This document shows, piece after piece, positions 1 through 12,870 of a stretch of DNA of 64,000 bases (positions are counted from its first letter, which is position 1; each line of letters starts with the position of its first letter). The position numbers were made by a program, and so were the translations under genes. The notes under the pieces are model-generated. The model had not been told where the DNA came from. It was given only the letters and a program-made list of their open reading frames with translations, and did not search any database. Origin of the DNA: Plectrocnemia conspersa (taxonomy: Eukaryota; Arthropoda; Insecta; Trichoptera; Polycentropodidae); the NCBI GenBank assembly GCA_009617715.1, contig VTFK01000074.1, positions 1,488,001 through 1,552,000 on the forward strand. Reading direction: 5' to 3'.

Positions 1-1149
1 TATTATTATTTTTCATATTAGGTAAATAAAACTCTGAAATAATTATTTTTCACCAAGTCAATGTTGCCAAAATGCATAAAAAGGGCCTCACTACATTTTT
101 TTCTGCTACTATAATTTAGTGTTTTTTTAGTTATATTTCTTAGATAGTTAGAAAAAATTAAATTAATAATGACAATATCATGGATTAAAATCTAATTAAA
201 TAAATAGTTGTTATTACATCAATTATTGAATTTATATAAATTATTTAATAACAAATAGGGTATTCTGTAGATTTGTGATTTATCCGAAAAATATAATAAT
301 TTCTTACGCAAAGTAATATTTTCTTTCTTATAAAATCATAAAAATACACGTCTCATAAATTTTATTTATAAAACCGGTTTAAAGCTGTGTTTTATTTCAA
401 TATATTTTTACTCATTTAGGAGAACAATGGTTGCTACAAATACTATCAAATTACTTTCAAGACAATTTCAGTGTAGTATTTAAAAAAATGTTAATCTGGA
501 TACAGATTTGATACTTTTGTTTTAAATCATTACTTGCTTTTTATCAATAAGGACATAAGATTTACATTAGTTTTGAAAATAGTATATTATACTTATATTT
601 ATGATATATATTTGTAAAGAAATGATTGATTTTTTCAAAAAAGTTTTCTATAATAGAATTTAGACTTTGAATGGCACTCGAAACATTTTTTGATTCAAGC
701 TTATTTTTTGGCTTCAAAAGTGCGCAGATTTTTTAGTACCCTCATTTTTGACTAGATAGTCGTGATTATTATAGGTACTTAACTTTTAAAATTTGCCTCA
801 ATTTTGCAAAAATATGACATCTTTGCATTTTTAAGTGATTAGTATAAGGACTAATACGAGGTCGATTTTATAAAGAAAAATAAAGGTTATCTGTTTAAAA
901 CAGAGTATTTAACCGTCATATAAAAAACGCAACTCTTATAACAGTTTGTATGGCCGTCCGAACAATTTGTTATAAAGAAAATTTTTTTTTCAATTTTATT
1001 TCGATGCAGATTTTCATTTTAAACGTTTTTTATTATATACATTTTAATGTATGCTTTTATTCGACAGAGTTATGAAGTTTTTAGTTTTGAAATTTGTAAT
1101 TGTAATTGGTCTGTAAAAAATACGACAAGTTTGTTTGTTTATTGTGAAT
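1..1149. other. AT-rich non-coding DNA, nothing recognised
   Basis: Stops occur in all six frames and no ORF exceeds about 60 codons. I recognise no repeat family here. Confidence 0.6.
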
Positions 1150-1235
1150 CATATGTTGTAACATAACAGGCGTTAGCTCAATGAGTTACAACGAAGTAAA
1201 CACAATCAACAACTAAAATTATTATATAAATTATT
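1150..1235 (-). repeat. SINE 3'-end stub (family S1)
   Basis: TAACATAACAGGCGTTAGCT followed by CAATGAGTTACAACGAAGTA matches the terminal segment of the tRNA-derived SINE copies at 57970-58262 and 61008-61327 (TAACCTGACAGGCGT, CCAATACGTTACAACGGAGT). Only the distal ~80 bp is recognisable. On those copies the tRNA head lies on the minus strand, so this stub is also minus. Confidence 0.5.
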
Positions 1236-1687
1236 GATATACATATTTTTTAATAATTATAAGCTATAATTTTCGCTTACAATCACAGTTGATTTTTTTT
1301 TAAATTGAATTTTCTTTAATAAATAATGATTAAAAGACTTATTTAAATAACGTAGGAATGTGTCCTTTCAAGATAACTTACCGTTATCTTATTTCATTTT
1401 CTGATAATTTATTATAAGTTAAAGGAAAAATTTTTGGATGAGAAAAAAATTCAAGATATTAGATCACGCATGTCAAATACAGATGGCTTGCCTAGATGCT
1501 TGTTAACAAGTAAGCTTACGATTCATTTATGCGCATTCCGGTGATGTAGACCCAGCATACATATAAATATAATATACGTAGAAATATTTAATAAAAAATA
1601 CAAAATAATAATTAAAACTTTAGCCAAAGTCTAAATAAATGCGATTGTTCTATATACGTCCGTCTTAAATTACTGTTGCTGAGTAAT

Positions 1688-1726
1688 TGACCTTGATGTA
1701 CTATTTGTAGAGGCGCATCAAGGTCA
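1688..1726. promoter_or_regulatory. Inverted pair of TCAAGGTCA sites (FTZ-F1/ERR-type)
   Basis: TGACCTTGATG (1688-1698) and CATCAAGGTCA (1716-1726) are perfect 11-bp inverted repeats separated by 17 bp. Each contains TCAAGGTCA, the extended half-site bound by monomeric nuclear receptors such as FTZ-F1/SF-1 and ERR. The match is seen directly; occupancy and function are inference. Confidence 0.35.
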
Positions 1727-3170
1727 GGAGTTCTGCATCACAGGATCGATATACAAGTTAAATAAAATTTATCATAATAGTTATTTTTAATAATTTTTGA
1801 CATTTATAATACATGATAGTATGGCTTTTTTGTAATATTTCAATACACCTTGGATGATATTTAAATGTAAAAGAAGCTGTTCAATGCAATTTTGCTTTAC
1901 AATAGTACTTTATTTTTGTTATAAAAAAATCTTATTATTATAATTTATAATATCATTACCTATTTTAATTTGAGTTTAATACTATTTTCTAGTTAAAAAG
2001 TTATATTGTATATACGCTCTGATCGAGCAAAGGAAAATATTTTTGTAAAATATTACACTTTCATATTAAAGTCGGTCGAAAAGTTTCGGGACCGAAAGCG
2101 AAATCTGACAAACATACATAAAATACATACTAGACGCCCATATATGATACGCACGGCGTTTGTAATATATACCATGGTGTCCATGGTTACCATGAGTTAC
2201 GACACTGGGGGGAATAAATGAATCTGTAAGGTTGCAGTTTTGGAGTTAACAGCATCCGAGATAAAAACTTTGTATGCGGGGAAAAATGGGTCAAACTCAA
2301 GCTAAGCGCTTTAATGAATAATTTATCATTTAGGCTGGCCGTTATAAACACAAAAAAATGGCATGCATCTTAGCCAACTTTTGATACTTGAAGTATTAGA
2401 GTATTAAACCAAGAATTTCAATCGTAATAATTAGGGAAGTAATGTCTAGCTTACATTTATTGAATATCATGTATGAAATTAGGTAGACCGATTAACTTGA
2501 AGCTGTTTTTTTTTCGTTTACCGGAAAAAAATACAAACAGCGTTCAATTCTATAAATTAAATTTCAATCAAATATTACAAATTAGTTTTATTTAGGTTTT
2601 CCTATATTGCCGATGTCGTGATGAATTCAAATAAAATCGAAGTATATCATAGTTATATTCATAGAAAAATACGCCACTGATTCACATATTTTAATTTCAG
2701 TTTTTTGTTTTATTGCTAGCTTAGTGGTTGTTGATTGTGTTGACTTGGTTGTATCGCTTTGGGCTAACTTCTATTGCAATGGAAGATTTACAATAAATTA
2801 ATGCATATTGTAAAAGGTATAATATACAAAGATCAGTCAGATTATTGATTATAATATAATACTAAACACTCAAAAATTAAACCCTGCACTCGCAACCAGT
2901 GAAGCTCACATAAAATCGATACAAACAATTTAATATAAGCTTATTAGATATTTAGGCAAATGTTTTTGTAGAAATTTGGAGAAGAGCAGCATTTAATTGT
3001 TAGATTTTCTTATAGTCAAGTCACCATTTATCACTTATGTTTGCTTTAAAGTCACGACACTACATCTTACATTTTTTGCCATAAACATAAACAAGTTTAT
3101 GTGAACTAATATTTCAAATAAAAAAAAATATTTTTTTATTAAATAGATAATTGTAGTTATAAAAAATTTA
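1727..3170. other. AT-rich non-coding DNA
   Basis: I recognise no gene. A short island at 2060-2220 contains three CCATG motifs (CCATGGTGTCCATGGTTACC) and the only sizeable open frame, which looks fortuitous. No repeat family was identified. Confidence 0.5.
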
Positions 3171-3790
3171 GACGCCCTCAGTCGTTTAAATTAATAACAT
3201 AACGAGTAAGTAATTTCCTTTTGAAACGACTGTAAAATATGTAAGGGTCACAATGAAAGTCCCACGTATTTTTCATTCCTATTGTGTCCCATTGCAATTT
3301 TTCATAATTAAATATAATAATCATTATTATGGGGGAATTTTGCGCACAGGGCAGTTGCTTTAGCGGTGTGTAATTGAAATGTTGAATAATTCGCCCGCTA
3401 TGGTCTGATGCTTTCGACTCCCTACAAACTCTACTACCAGAAATGTTCAACCTTTCACCTTCGCGTGTTTGTTCGATGCTAATTAACAACAAAACTTAAT
3501 TCCCAGCTATCCGAGCAACATCCGAGTTAATTAAATGCTGCATAATCGTGTTTTATCCTAGTTCTTAGAACATTCATATGCATAGGTATAGATCTTAACC
3601 CAAATCCATTATTAACAATGAACGTCTGTCGTTCTCCTTGAAAAATATGAGAGAATAGATCGGCTTCGTTTTCATTCTTCTCTCGCGTAACCCCGATACA
3701 TAATAGGGGCACGTTCACCGACGTTTTACGACGCCTGCCTCGCTCTGAACGTTCCGAACGGGGCATTATAATTAGCAAGCGTTATACATA
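3171..3790. other. Higher-complexity unique island, candidate regulatory DNA
   Basis: About 600 bp has clearly higher GC and sequence complexity than its flanks. It has minus-strand open frames of 104 and 83 codons without recognisable domains. Codon composition and absence of splice context suggest non-coding DNA. Similar islands recur through the window. Confidence 0.35.
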
Positions 3791-4025
3791 CGAACGTTTT
3801 CAAGTTCTAGGCAATACAAAATAAAATGCACTGCTCAAACGAACCATTGAGTCAACGACGAAAGCACTTTAAAGCCCTTTAGCGTGTAAACTGTTTTTAG
3901 AGAAATTCAATTCTAGACAATATAACGTACATATTGTACATGTATGCAAAAAGGCAAGACATCGAGAATCAATACATAATATAAAACTTATTTTATTAAT
4001 ATATTTTCAGGTTGATAAATTCTAG

Positions 4026-4137
4026 ACCTACTTTCAAAAAGCATTCGAGAGAGTTTGTCATGAACTTCTTCTTCGGAAGTTATACAACTTTGAATATCTA
4101 ACCATCAATTCAATCCTACTTTTAAAACCAGTGAATT
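4026..4137 (+). pseudogene. LINE reverse transcriptase scrap
   Basis: The frame ACC TAC TTT CAA AAA GCA TTC GAG AGA GTT TGT CAT GAA CTT CTT CTT CGG AAG TTA reads TYFQKAFERVCHELLLRKL. This fits the non-LTR RT segment usually written D(F/Y)xKAFDxVxHxxLLxKL, the region of the first catalytic Asp. The Asp position here is Thr and the second Asp is Glu. The frame is closed by TAG just upstream and decays downstream, so only about 35 codons remain. Clade cannot be told. Confidence 0.5.
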
Positions 4138-6461
4138 TTTTTTTAATTTAAAACTATTCTTATTGCTGTATTTTATAAATCTTAAATATCGTATTATATA
4201 TAATATATACATACGTATATATTATATTAAGAAATGCAATGGAAGTTTAGTAAACCAAAGAATATTAATAACAAAATTATTAATTATTTATAATTAATAT
4301 AAAATAATTTAATTTATTACTTATTCTTTTAGGAATCACTGCTGTTTATAACTAATAGCTAAATTTTTTGTAAAATTTTAATTATGTACCTATCCAATGG
4401 CAGTTGCTTTTGCCTTTTTTTTTAATAGATTCATGGCTCGCATTACTACAGTCGTGGTTTTCACGAAATTTTCCACTGTTCCCTACATTTTACAGATATC
4501 TCTTAACTTATCAGTTTTTTTGTGTATGAATATCATCATCGTTCTTCTCCGGTTTAATCCCAAGTACATTTTTTTCGACAATTTGCGACTTCTGTTCATA
4601 AGCAAATCCAGCCATGGTATTAGGCCACAGTTTTCTCTAAGCAGAATTGATGGTTCTCTTAATAATTCCACTCTATTTTTTATTGATGATCTTGAGGCAT
4701 CTTACGATATGTAAATGTTTTTTTACAAAAGTCTCAAAATGTAAGATTTATTCATTCAAACACTTAGTGATTTGGTGTAAAGCTTTTTAAAGTTTGAAAT
4801 GACTGAAGTAATAAAGTGGCGATGGGATGAAGAAACTTGATTCTAATGAACTTGAAATCATCCATTAAGCCGTCTTTAAGGTCTGTAGGATAATCAGGAG
4901 TAATAATCATAACCAGATAGACAAAACTAGACAAGTGCCGAATTTTTTTTTTTAAGTCATTGACTATCGAGAAGAATCGTCGGCTCATTTGGGGAGAAAG
5001 TGACAGTGGAATAAAAATTTATTATTTATTTTCAACCTTATATATTTTTTTAAATAATAATTTGTTTCAAGACTAAATATTGGTAATTTTCATTAAAAGC
5101 TAGTTTGCAATTTTTCACTATAAAGATTTAATACACTAAAATTTTCCACTGATCTTAAATGCGTAATATTTTCTTTTGGTTATAAATAATTTTTTTAAAT
5201 GTACATTGATAAAATAAATGATACATTGAAAAGCCAAATAAAAAACTTACCTTACTATAGATAATTCTTTGTAACACAAAAGTAGAAAATATTTGTAATG
5301 TGATATATTACAAACAATCATATTTCTTGCTTCTAACAGTGGTTCAACGTTTAATATATTATAATGTCATACAAAACTGCATTCCTTTATTGACCTTGGC
5401 CAAATGCCATAACAATTTATTAAGCAGTAGCATTGTTAACGAATAAAATAATTTATGCGCACACGTAATCTGAATCAATCTCGATTTGGAGTTATGAAAC
5501 GTTCTCATTGTTAAAAAATGCAAATCGCACAGGTGCACATACATGTATAATATTTTTTGTGGGCGTCTTAATGGTTCTTTATTTATTTAATAATTGATCA
5601 CAACATCGCTACTGATTATATAAAGAATACTAAGATAAGAATCTAACGATCGTTTCAGTATAAAATAGGCAATTAAACTCTTTCTTTTGTCTAATACTCT
5701 AATGCAACGCGACGGGAAAATGTTACGCATTAAGAAAAATCACGTAACATAACAAAGGCATAACATGCAGTCGTTAAAATCATTGATGATTTCTTAAGAA
5801 TCATATTTAGTGAAGCTTGTCTTATGTATTTTATTCCATAACAAAGCCGTGATTAATTGATTCTTAATACATGTATTTTATGTGTACCTGTTTTAAAGCT
5901 AAATATGGTATTAAAACGGAATTCCTTGTACTGCGACATTTTCGTACCAATTAAGCTGTATAATGCGGAAGTTGATAAAATATGTGGTACCAGCGTACAA
6001 GCTGTATAGTATTTCATTTAACAGATGTGGTAAACCTTGTTTGATGCGTTGATACATAAATTTTAAGGAAACTGTATCTTAAAAGGTGCTAAGAAAGAAT
6101 GAGACGATGTGTCTTAGAAATAATCTTATCGGATGAATTAAAAAAATTCTTAAGACTAAAATATCAAACACTAACTCATGTAATGCACCACATGTATTCA
6201 ACATATAACATATGTGATAAATGATTAAGTTTTTAAATTAAAATGGTATTATATTTGTTATGCACATAGTTTAAAGTTGGGTAAAAAAATACTTGGTCAA
6301 GTAATTAAGTTCAAAGTATACATTTATTTTTATTACATTGAGAATATTTAATATGTATCATTTTTTAAATTTATTTGCGGTCATATTCGAGGAAAAAAAA
6401 ATAGTTTTTGACAAATACCAATGTGTCGTATGTTGCCATACAAGTATAAATACTTCAGCAA
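4138..6461. other. AT-rich non-coding DNA with weak islands
   Basis: Open frames at 4397-4714 (+), 4483-4671 (-) and 4764-4988 (-) have no recognisable domain. The minus strand around 4480-4680 has coding-like composition in more than one frame and could be an old element, but I cannot assign it. The rest is A/T runs. Confidence 0.4.
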
Positions 6462-6465
6462 TTAA

Positions 6466-6684
6466 CCCTCTGGTTGCCAAGCCGTTTGGGATCACTATCT
6501 AAATATAGATATATTACATAATAAATAAAAGTATTTTTTGGAAAACGTAATATTATACAATGAAGCAATCACCATACAGTCCGGTAAAATGTATCCGATT
6601 TTATTTATGTATTAATAACGTCAGATTCGATAACAATAGGTAAATAAGCAAAAGTCGATATATTGATTCTGGCAACCAAAAGGT
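6466..6684. mobile_element. 219-bp MITE with TTAA target-site duplication (piggyBac-type)
   Basis: TTAA at 6462-6465 and 6685-6688 flank the element. The left end CCCTCTGGTTGCC is mirrored by the right end GGCAACCAAAAGGT, an imperfect ~13-bp terminal inverted repeat. TTAA duplication and a CCC start are the signature of the piggyBac superfamily. There is no coding capacity, so it is a non-autonomous derivative. It need not belong to the same family as the piggyBac transposase relic at 33.4 kb. Confidence 0.7.
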
Positions 6685-7110
6685 TTAATTGAAGCTTTTT
6701 TTGTTGTTTTAAGTTGACAATCATATGAGATTTTTTAATTTGGCTTACTGCTGTATGGTATATTTTAGTATAATTGTACCCAAACCATTCTCTAAATTTT
6801 GTAGCAGCGAAATGCTATGTCTGCCTATTCTTTTTTTTCGCTAATTTTCTCTTGAATTACTACCTTATTTAGTTTTTTACCTTATTATATGACATATTAT
6901 CTCAATGTTCCGAAGCACTTCTCGTTCTTTTAGCATATGTTAGAGTACTTCAATATTCTTAATTCTGTCCTTCTGTCCGCCAGTGTTACCAGAGTGCCGA
7001 CAAGTTTTGGCCATAAGGAAATATAAATAAATATAAATTGGCCCCCTACAATGATATTTAATTAGTAGACGGAATGTAGTAAATAAAAACTGCTTTAAAA
7101 GGTTTGATAC

Positions 7111-8280
7111 AGCTTATTTATTTTATTTTATTTTATTAATTTATGTAGCTTAATAGCTAATCATTACATCTAACAAATTTAGTAAACATATATAAAAATA
7201 TATAAAAATTACATAACAGAAAGAAAAAATAAAAATATACAATAATAAAGACTTAATATTATAATTTATTTCTATATGTACAAAGGTGTTTTTTTATTCC
7301 ATTTATAAAACCCGTTATATTTTTTGCTGTTTCAGTTTCTCTTGGAAGACTATTATATAAATCAAAACCTCCGTACATAATTCCCCTAGCCGTACTCGTT
7401 TTCTTATACTTAATTATCTTTAAATTTTCTCTATTTCTAGTATTATATTTATGTACATCTTTATTTCTTATTAAATACTTATTAAAATATTCTGGTAACA
7501 TATTATTTTCTAACTTATATATAAATACTAAAACATTCATAATCAATATTTCTTGAACATTCAACCATTCTAATCTATCAATCATACTTTTACAATTAGT
7601 TAATCTATTTTTATTTAAGATTACTCTCATTGCCCTATTTTGTAATTTTTGCAACATTTGTTTATCTAATTTATTTAACATATTTAATAGTGTTGCACAA
7701 TAATTAAAATGGGGCAATATCATACTATTGTAAATTTTTTTTTTGTATTTATACTTAATATATTTCTTAATCTAGATAATAAACCTATTTTTCTACTAAT
7801 TTTTTTTAATATGTAATTACAATGTTCTTTAAAATTTAATTTTGTATCAACAATTACTCCTAAATATTTTATATTATCCACTATTTCTATACTAGAGTTA
7901 TTTATTACTATTTTGGTACTATTATCTAACACATTTTTATAATTAATAAACATACATTTAGTTTTATTCTCATTTAATTTAAGTACATTATTCTTTAACC
8001 ATATTTCTAATATACTTAATTCATTATTTAAATTATTTACAATTTCTTTAATGTTATCACCTATGCAATACATTAATGTGTCATCCGCAAATAGATGAAT
8101 TTTACATTTTTTCACGTTATTAACTATATCATTATTATACAAAACAAATAACAATGGTCCCAATTTAGACCCTTGTGGTACTCCATAAGACACTAATTTC
8201 TCTTCAGAATATACATTATTAATTTTAAATTTTTGTTTTCTTTTATATAAGTAATTATTAAACCATCTTAAAACCAATAT
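7111..8280 (-). mobile_element. 5'-truncated non-LTR retrotransposon (LINE)
   Basis: On the minus strand the RT C-terminal half (8277 to 7259) is followed by a ~120-bp 3' region. It ends in a short (TAAAA)n-type tail at 7111-7136, typical of target-primed insertion. The 5' end stops abruptly inside the RT at about 8280, a normal 5' truncation. It sits inside an older tandem repeat. A second copy of the same 3' terminus appears at 57597-57650. Confidence 0.8.
7259..8277 (-). pseudogene. LINE reverse transcriptase C-terminal half, frameshifted
   Basis: The first segment (8277-7720) starts VLRWFNNYL and carries VPQGSKLGPLLF and the catalytic FADDT box, followed by LNENKTKCMF and KYLGVIVDTKLNF, all standard RT palm and thumb motifs. 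The second segment (7723-7259) continues with ILPHFNYC, LQNRAMRVI, YNTRNRENL and a final FINGIKKHL tail. The two parts are joined by a frame change at a long A/T run near 7730-7741, so about 340 codons would be one protein interrupted by a single frameshift. The endonuclease and N-terminal RT are missing. The YNTRNR...LYNSLP tail resembles CR1/Jockey-superfamily LINEs; the exact clade is not determined. Confidence 0.85.
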
Positions 8281-9380
8281 TTTTTTTATTTGCCGTCTTT
8301 ATAAAATTAAAATCATATTTTTTTATTTTTTACTTATTGTTTTTCGACTTAAGAACTCTTGTAAATATCTTGCTTAAATTGTTGACTTAGCGGCTTAAAA
8401 TGGCGGCTTTTTAAACAATACCTCTGGCAGAAACAGAAAGTTAATAGGGCAAAAATGTTTTAAGAAGAATATTTTATTAAGAAATATTATGTCATTATGT
8501 TTTATCGATGGACGAAACGTAGTTAATAAACACCGACTTAAAAGGTTTGGTGCTGCTCATAACATTTTTTTAAATTAACGTATTGGAAAATAATATCTTA
8601 AGATTATTTAATTGCCAGGGTTTTTTAGCTCAATAACTGCTGTAGATTCCCCAAAAATCTTGTAATTTATTTCGTTAGGTTCTTGAGTCTTATTTATCAT
8701 ATTATTTTAAAATTAATTATAAAAAGAATAAAACAGAGTGTAGTCAATAAAAACTTACTAAAAAAGTTTCGTGCAACTAATAGACGAACTTTTTTTTCGA
8801 TTATTATGTTTTAAAATTATATTGCTAGTTTTGTCAATTAACTATTTTTTGGGGTTAAGATGATTGCTGTATTTTTAATTAGATTACAATTCAACTTTTA
8901 TAAAAAGTGACCTTATAAATATCTAAGTTTTCAGTTTCGATAGTAAATCTTGTTTTAAAATTGCTTAAAAAAATATTCCAGTTGAGTATAAAAATCACTT
9001 TTAAGGTTTTGGTGCAGTTGATGGTTGACCTTTTTTTGATTTACGCCGTTTAAGATGATGTTTTTATACTAGCTAATTAACAAGTTTTTAAATGACATAA
9101 TTACTGCCGTAGTTTTTACGATATTCGAATTAAACTTTGAAAAAATCTTAAATTTATTTTTACTAATCCGTTGTCTTGTCTAATTTACCAGTAAAGATAT
9201 TATTCCATACATTTAAAAATAGAGAGCTTTTTTTATAAATAATCTTTACCAGTAAGGCTTGTTAAGTAAAGGTAAATTTATGACTATATTATAAATATCA
9301 ATTTAGTATTAGAAATTTTATATTGAATTAATGTGAATATAATTTTGTGTAAAAAAATAAAATTGATTAAACTACTTTGC

Positions 9381-9537
9381 CGCCTGCCCTCCAGGGGGGC
9401 GCTATGGTAATGGAAGTCAGGAATAGTGAGGTGCGAATTAGTTTTTTGTGTCCAGATCACGTCGAGAGGTCACCACTTTAGCGCCCGCTCATCAGGGGGG
9501 TGCTGTGGTAGTGGAAGTCAGGAATAGGACAGATTGT
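9381..9537. repeat. Two copies of a ~101-bp GC-rich tandem unit
   Basis: CGCCTGCCCTCCAGGGGGG (9381) and CGCCCGCTCATCAGGGGGG (9482) are each followed by YGCTRTGGTARTGGAAGTCA and GGAATAG. The offset is 101 bp. The second unit is incomplete. It is strikingly GC-rich compared with the surrounding DNA. Confidence 0.75.
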
Positions 9538-12500
9538 ATATGAGTTCTCCAAAAATATTACTGTATATACTTCTGACGATTAGTTAATGGCATTTTATCT
9601 TCTTAATTGCTCCATATTAAAAAGTAAATATTTAATTCGATACACGCGTATTATTGATAACTACATATTAATGTGGTAATAATTTATTACATATAATTTA
9701 ATTAATTTTTAATAGACACATCTATACAAAAATATTAAAGCAAATTTATTTTTATTAAATTAATATGTAGTTGGTTTAATAGTTAATTTCAAATAATTTA
9801 CAAAGTATAAAATTACATCTGTCTTATTGCCAGACTTGATTGTTTGTATATATGAATCATGATTGTATAACATGTTGTAACACTGAAGGCTCTTGCTTGT
9901 TGTAGTAGTAGATTTAATAAAAAAACATTTATAATAATAAACTAGCACAGAGTTTCTTGTATGATTTCTTTTGGCAAAGGTTTTTATTTGATATTTCCCT
10001 GTACATAGTATTTTTAGCTTGTGATTAATAATTTATATATTGGGACAGTATTCACCTAAAGATCTATTACTTGTAGTTATTTTTATTGTTGTATATACTT
10101 GTAGTTATTTTTATATTTATTTCATTCAAAAAAATCTGTAAATACGTAACAAATTTGTAGAACGTAAATCTTACCAAAAATGAGGCTGCACGCTATTTAA
10201 AACCGCAGCACTGTTTATAGCGTATCTCAAAACAAAAAAGATACATTCAGAATTTGCAAAAACGATTATTACGCTGCATTTATAAAATACAAACCATACT
10301 GCCTAGAAAGCGATAGACGTTTCAAATAATTGCTTTTTGCGACCGTTCCATTCTTGCTGCGCGAATTACGTAAAGCCTCCGTTTTGCAACGAAAAAACTC
10401 TTAAACGGTACAAACGTAGAATATGCTATTATTTCTCAAAAAAATATGCTAAAAGCGACGTTCAAATTGACCGCAAAGCAATTCGCCATTTTGACTTCTC
10501 ACTTAATTAAACGGACAAATATTTGTAAGCACTCGCAGAGTCGTTTCTTGCTTCGTTAAATAATAACGCCGCTTGTGTGTGACGTGAATTTTCCACGTAA
10601 CATTCCGATTGTTTTCGCTACGAGAACGAATTAGCCATCTACGTGGTGAATCATAATGCTTGTACTATTTTCGCACTTTGTAATAGAATGTAGTTTCTCA
10701 TTAAGAAATGTATTAAATAAACAATATTGTAAGAAGTGTGACAAACTCATTCCAGGATTGTCTCAATAAATATAAATATTCTTTATACATCTTGTAATAT
10801 TTAGTTTATAATTTAAGGTTAATTAAAGCTAAAAATAGCTATCGTTAGAAATATTAGTACATGTATTTTGCATTTAAATTAATTTCAAGGATTAATAATA
10901 TTTGTAAAATAGTCTTGAACTAGCAATATTTTTTTCAATATTTCTTTTCAAGAGGAATTTTTATTTAAAGATAATAGAAAATATAACTATTTTAAGATCA
11001 GTGTTGAGAAATCGGTATGTGTTATTTTTAAAAACATATTTCAGGAGAAACCTTAAGTATAAATTAATTTACTTGAAAAGTTTGGTTAAAATAATAAAAG
11101 ACATTTTTTCGATTAAGTATATTTTTAGATTAGCTAATTTCAGCCAAACATATAAATATTTTTTTCAGTAACTATTCTTAGAAAGACATTTCAGATACAT
11201 ATGGTGCACACTTTTAAATTACGTGCATGTCACATTTTTATCTTACTTCTTTCACCTACATAATATAATCCGCGTCTACAAAAATAACTTGAGAAGTGAA
11301 GTACAACTTTTCTCGCCTTTTTTATTGTTTTATAAATATTAAAAACATACGTAGACATAAACAAATATTAGAAAAACTGAAACTATGAATGAAAAATAAT
11401 ATGTAATTTATGTTAAAAGGGGTTTTCTATGAAAATAAACTCACAATGTGTCAGTGTCACATATTATTAAATATAAAAAATATTACGAAAATGTTCACTA
11501 AAAACAAGGGATTAATTATGAATGATTGATTGCACGCGAATTTGCAATCATTTTTGTCAGTTTGGAAACAAACATTGAATACTCAGGTAAATGATTAATT
11601 TTACTGTTGACCTTTGATTGTTATAGTATTCTATATATTAAAGGTAGCCATATATTTTATAATCAAATTGAAGTATATTAAAAAAAAAAAGTAAACTATA
11701 AAGCTAATGCAATTTAATTATAAAAAAGTACTATAAAATAATTCTTTATAGGACGTGTTGTATTAAAATATAATTATGCTGATTTGTATGACTTCGTTCT
11801 CACGGTGTTAACTGTGCGTATTGGATGTGTAATTAAATAATTAACGTTTAATGGTCGTGTAATGGTAATTTTTTAGCATATTATGATAATATAATTGTTA
11901 AAGATATCATCTGATATAATGTGATAATAATTTTATTATGTAAAAGTTGCTTATGTAAGACCGTGACCAAAATTAGTGTTTTACTTTTTAGGTGATCTTG
12001 GCCTAGGCGTTACTATTGCATATTAAATAATTGTTTTAGAAATCATTTTATGTGTTCATAAATAATTTCTTTTTAGTATGGATTTAGTTGCTTAGAGAAT
12101 AAAATTTCATTCAAAATCCGAGCCGAAATTTTTCACGGAACGCTTAATGCGCTGTTATCATAGAATTGGTGTTCTCATAATACGCTTGAATAACAAAGAC
12201 TGATATTGATCGGTACTGAAAGCAACAGATCTCAACTTGTTTTACCTTATACTTCTCTATATATAACACATAAATATTAAACGACAGCACAAGATATTTT
12301 TTATAAAAAATCACTTGTGGTAAATAAATCATTGTTATAAAAATGGAATTATTTTTTATTGCAATTATTTCAAATCTTTTTTAATATTATTTGACAAGGA
12401 TCTAACTCAAAAGCACATTGTTGCAGTTGAATATAGTAATTACAGCTCATTAGTGTTGAAAAAAATATTAGACAAAAACTATTTAAGGATTTTGCATGAA

Positions 12501-12789
12501 GATTTGATTTTTTCTGCTTAACGTTCAACATAATAGATCATTACAGGCTATTGTGTTATTTTACGGCAGTAATCCAAGTTAGATCTGCTTTTTATTATTT
12601 TTATCAATGGCATATATGCGCCCATAAGTATTCAGAATATTTATTACTTCTTAATTTTCATTATCTACCAAAATATCTGGAATTGCTGTAGAGGTTAAGT
12701 GTTGTATTGCTACATTTTCCAGCTCGTTTGCTCGGTGGATTTTTTTAATATAATATTTAATTAAGGCAGAAGTTCAACCAGAAGCTAAA
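9538..12789. other. AT-rich non-coding DNA with one island at 10140-10660
   Basis: No exon is recognised. The 10140-10660 stretch is unique-looking, with several CGs and an inverted ACGTG...CACGT pair near 10581-10600. The remainder is A/T-rich with only chance open frames. Confidence 0.5.
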
Positions 12790-12870
12790 GTTCTCGATAA
12801 GGCGTCAAAGATGCTCGGATTCGTTATGCGGAGCGCTTTCTACTTTTATTTTGCGCTTTGTATAATACGT
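12790..12870 (+). pseudogene. LINE RT thumb-region scrap
   Basis: The plus frame beginning GTTCTCGATAAGGCGTCAAA reads VLDKASKMLGFVMRSA. This matches the non-LTR RT C-terminal motif DKAxKxLGFxxR that follows the palm domain. Fewer than 25 codons are recognisable. Around it an inverted 10-bp pair (CAACCAGAAG near 12776, CTTCTGGTTG near 12900) is probably accidental. Confidence 0.5.

Larger units (their letters stand above)
7060..9150 (+). repeat. Diverged tandem repeat, period ~220-245 bp, split by a LINE
   Basis: A block resembling AATAAAAACTGCTTTAAAAG, GTTTGGTGC, (A/C)(G/A)CTxAT recurs at about 7080, 8520, 8740 and 8990. Between blocks the units share CTAGxTxATTAAC, GCTGTAG/GCCGTAGTTTTTA and other islands, giving spacings of about 222 and 245 bp for the last three. 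The first unit is separated from the others by the LINE at 7111-8280, so the array predates that insertion. Units are heavily diverged. Confidence 0.6.

Noticed and set aside
4397..4988. Possible coding region (frames on both strands)
   Set aside because: There is no known motif and the suggestive stretches lie in different frames. It may be an old element, but this cannot be supported.
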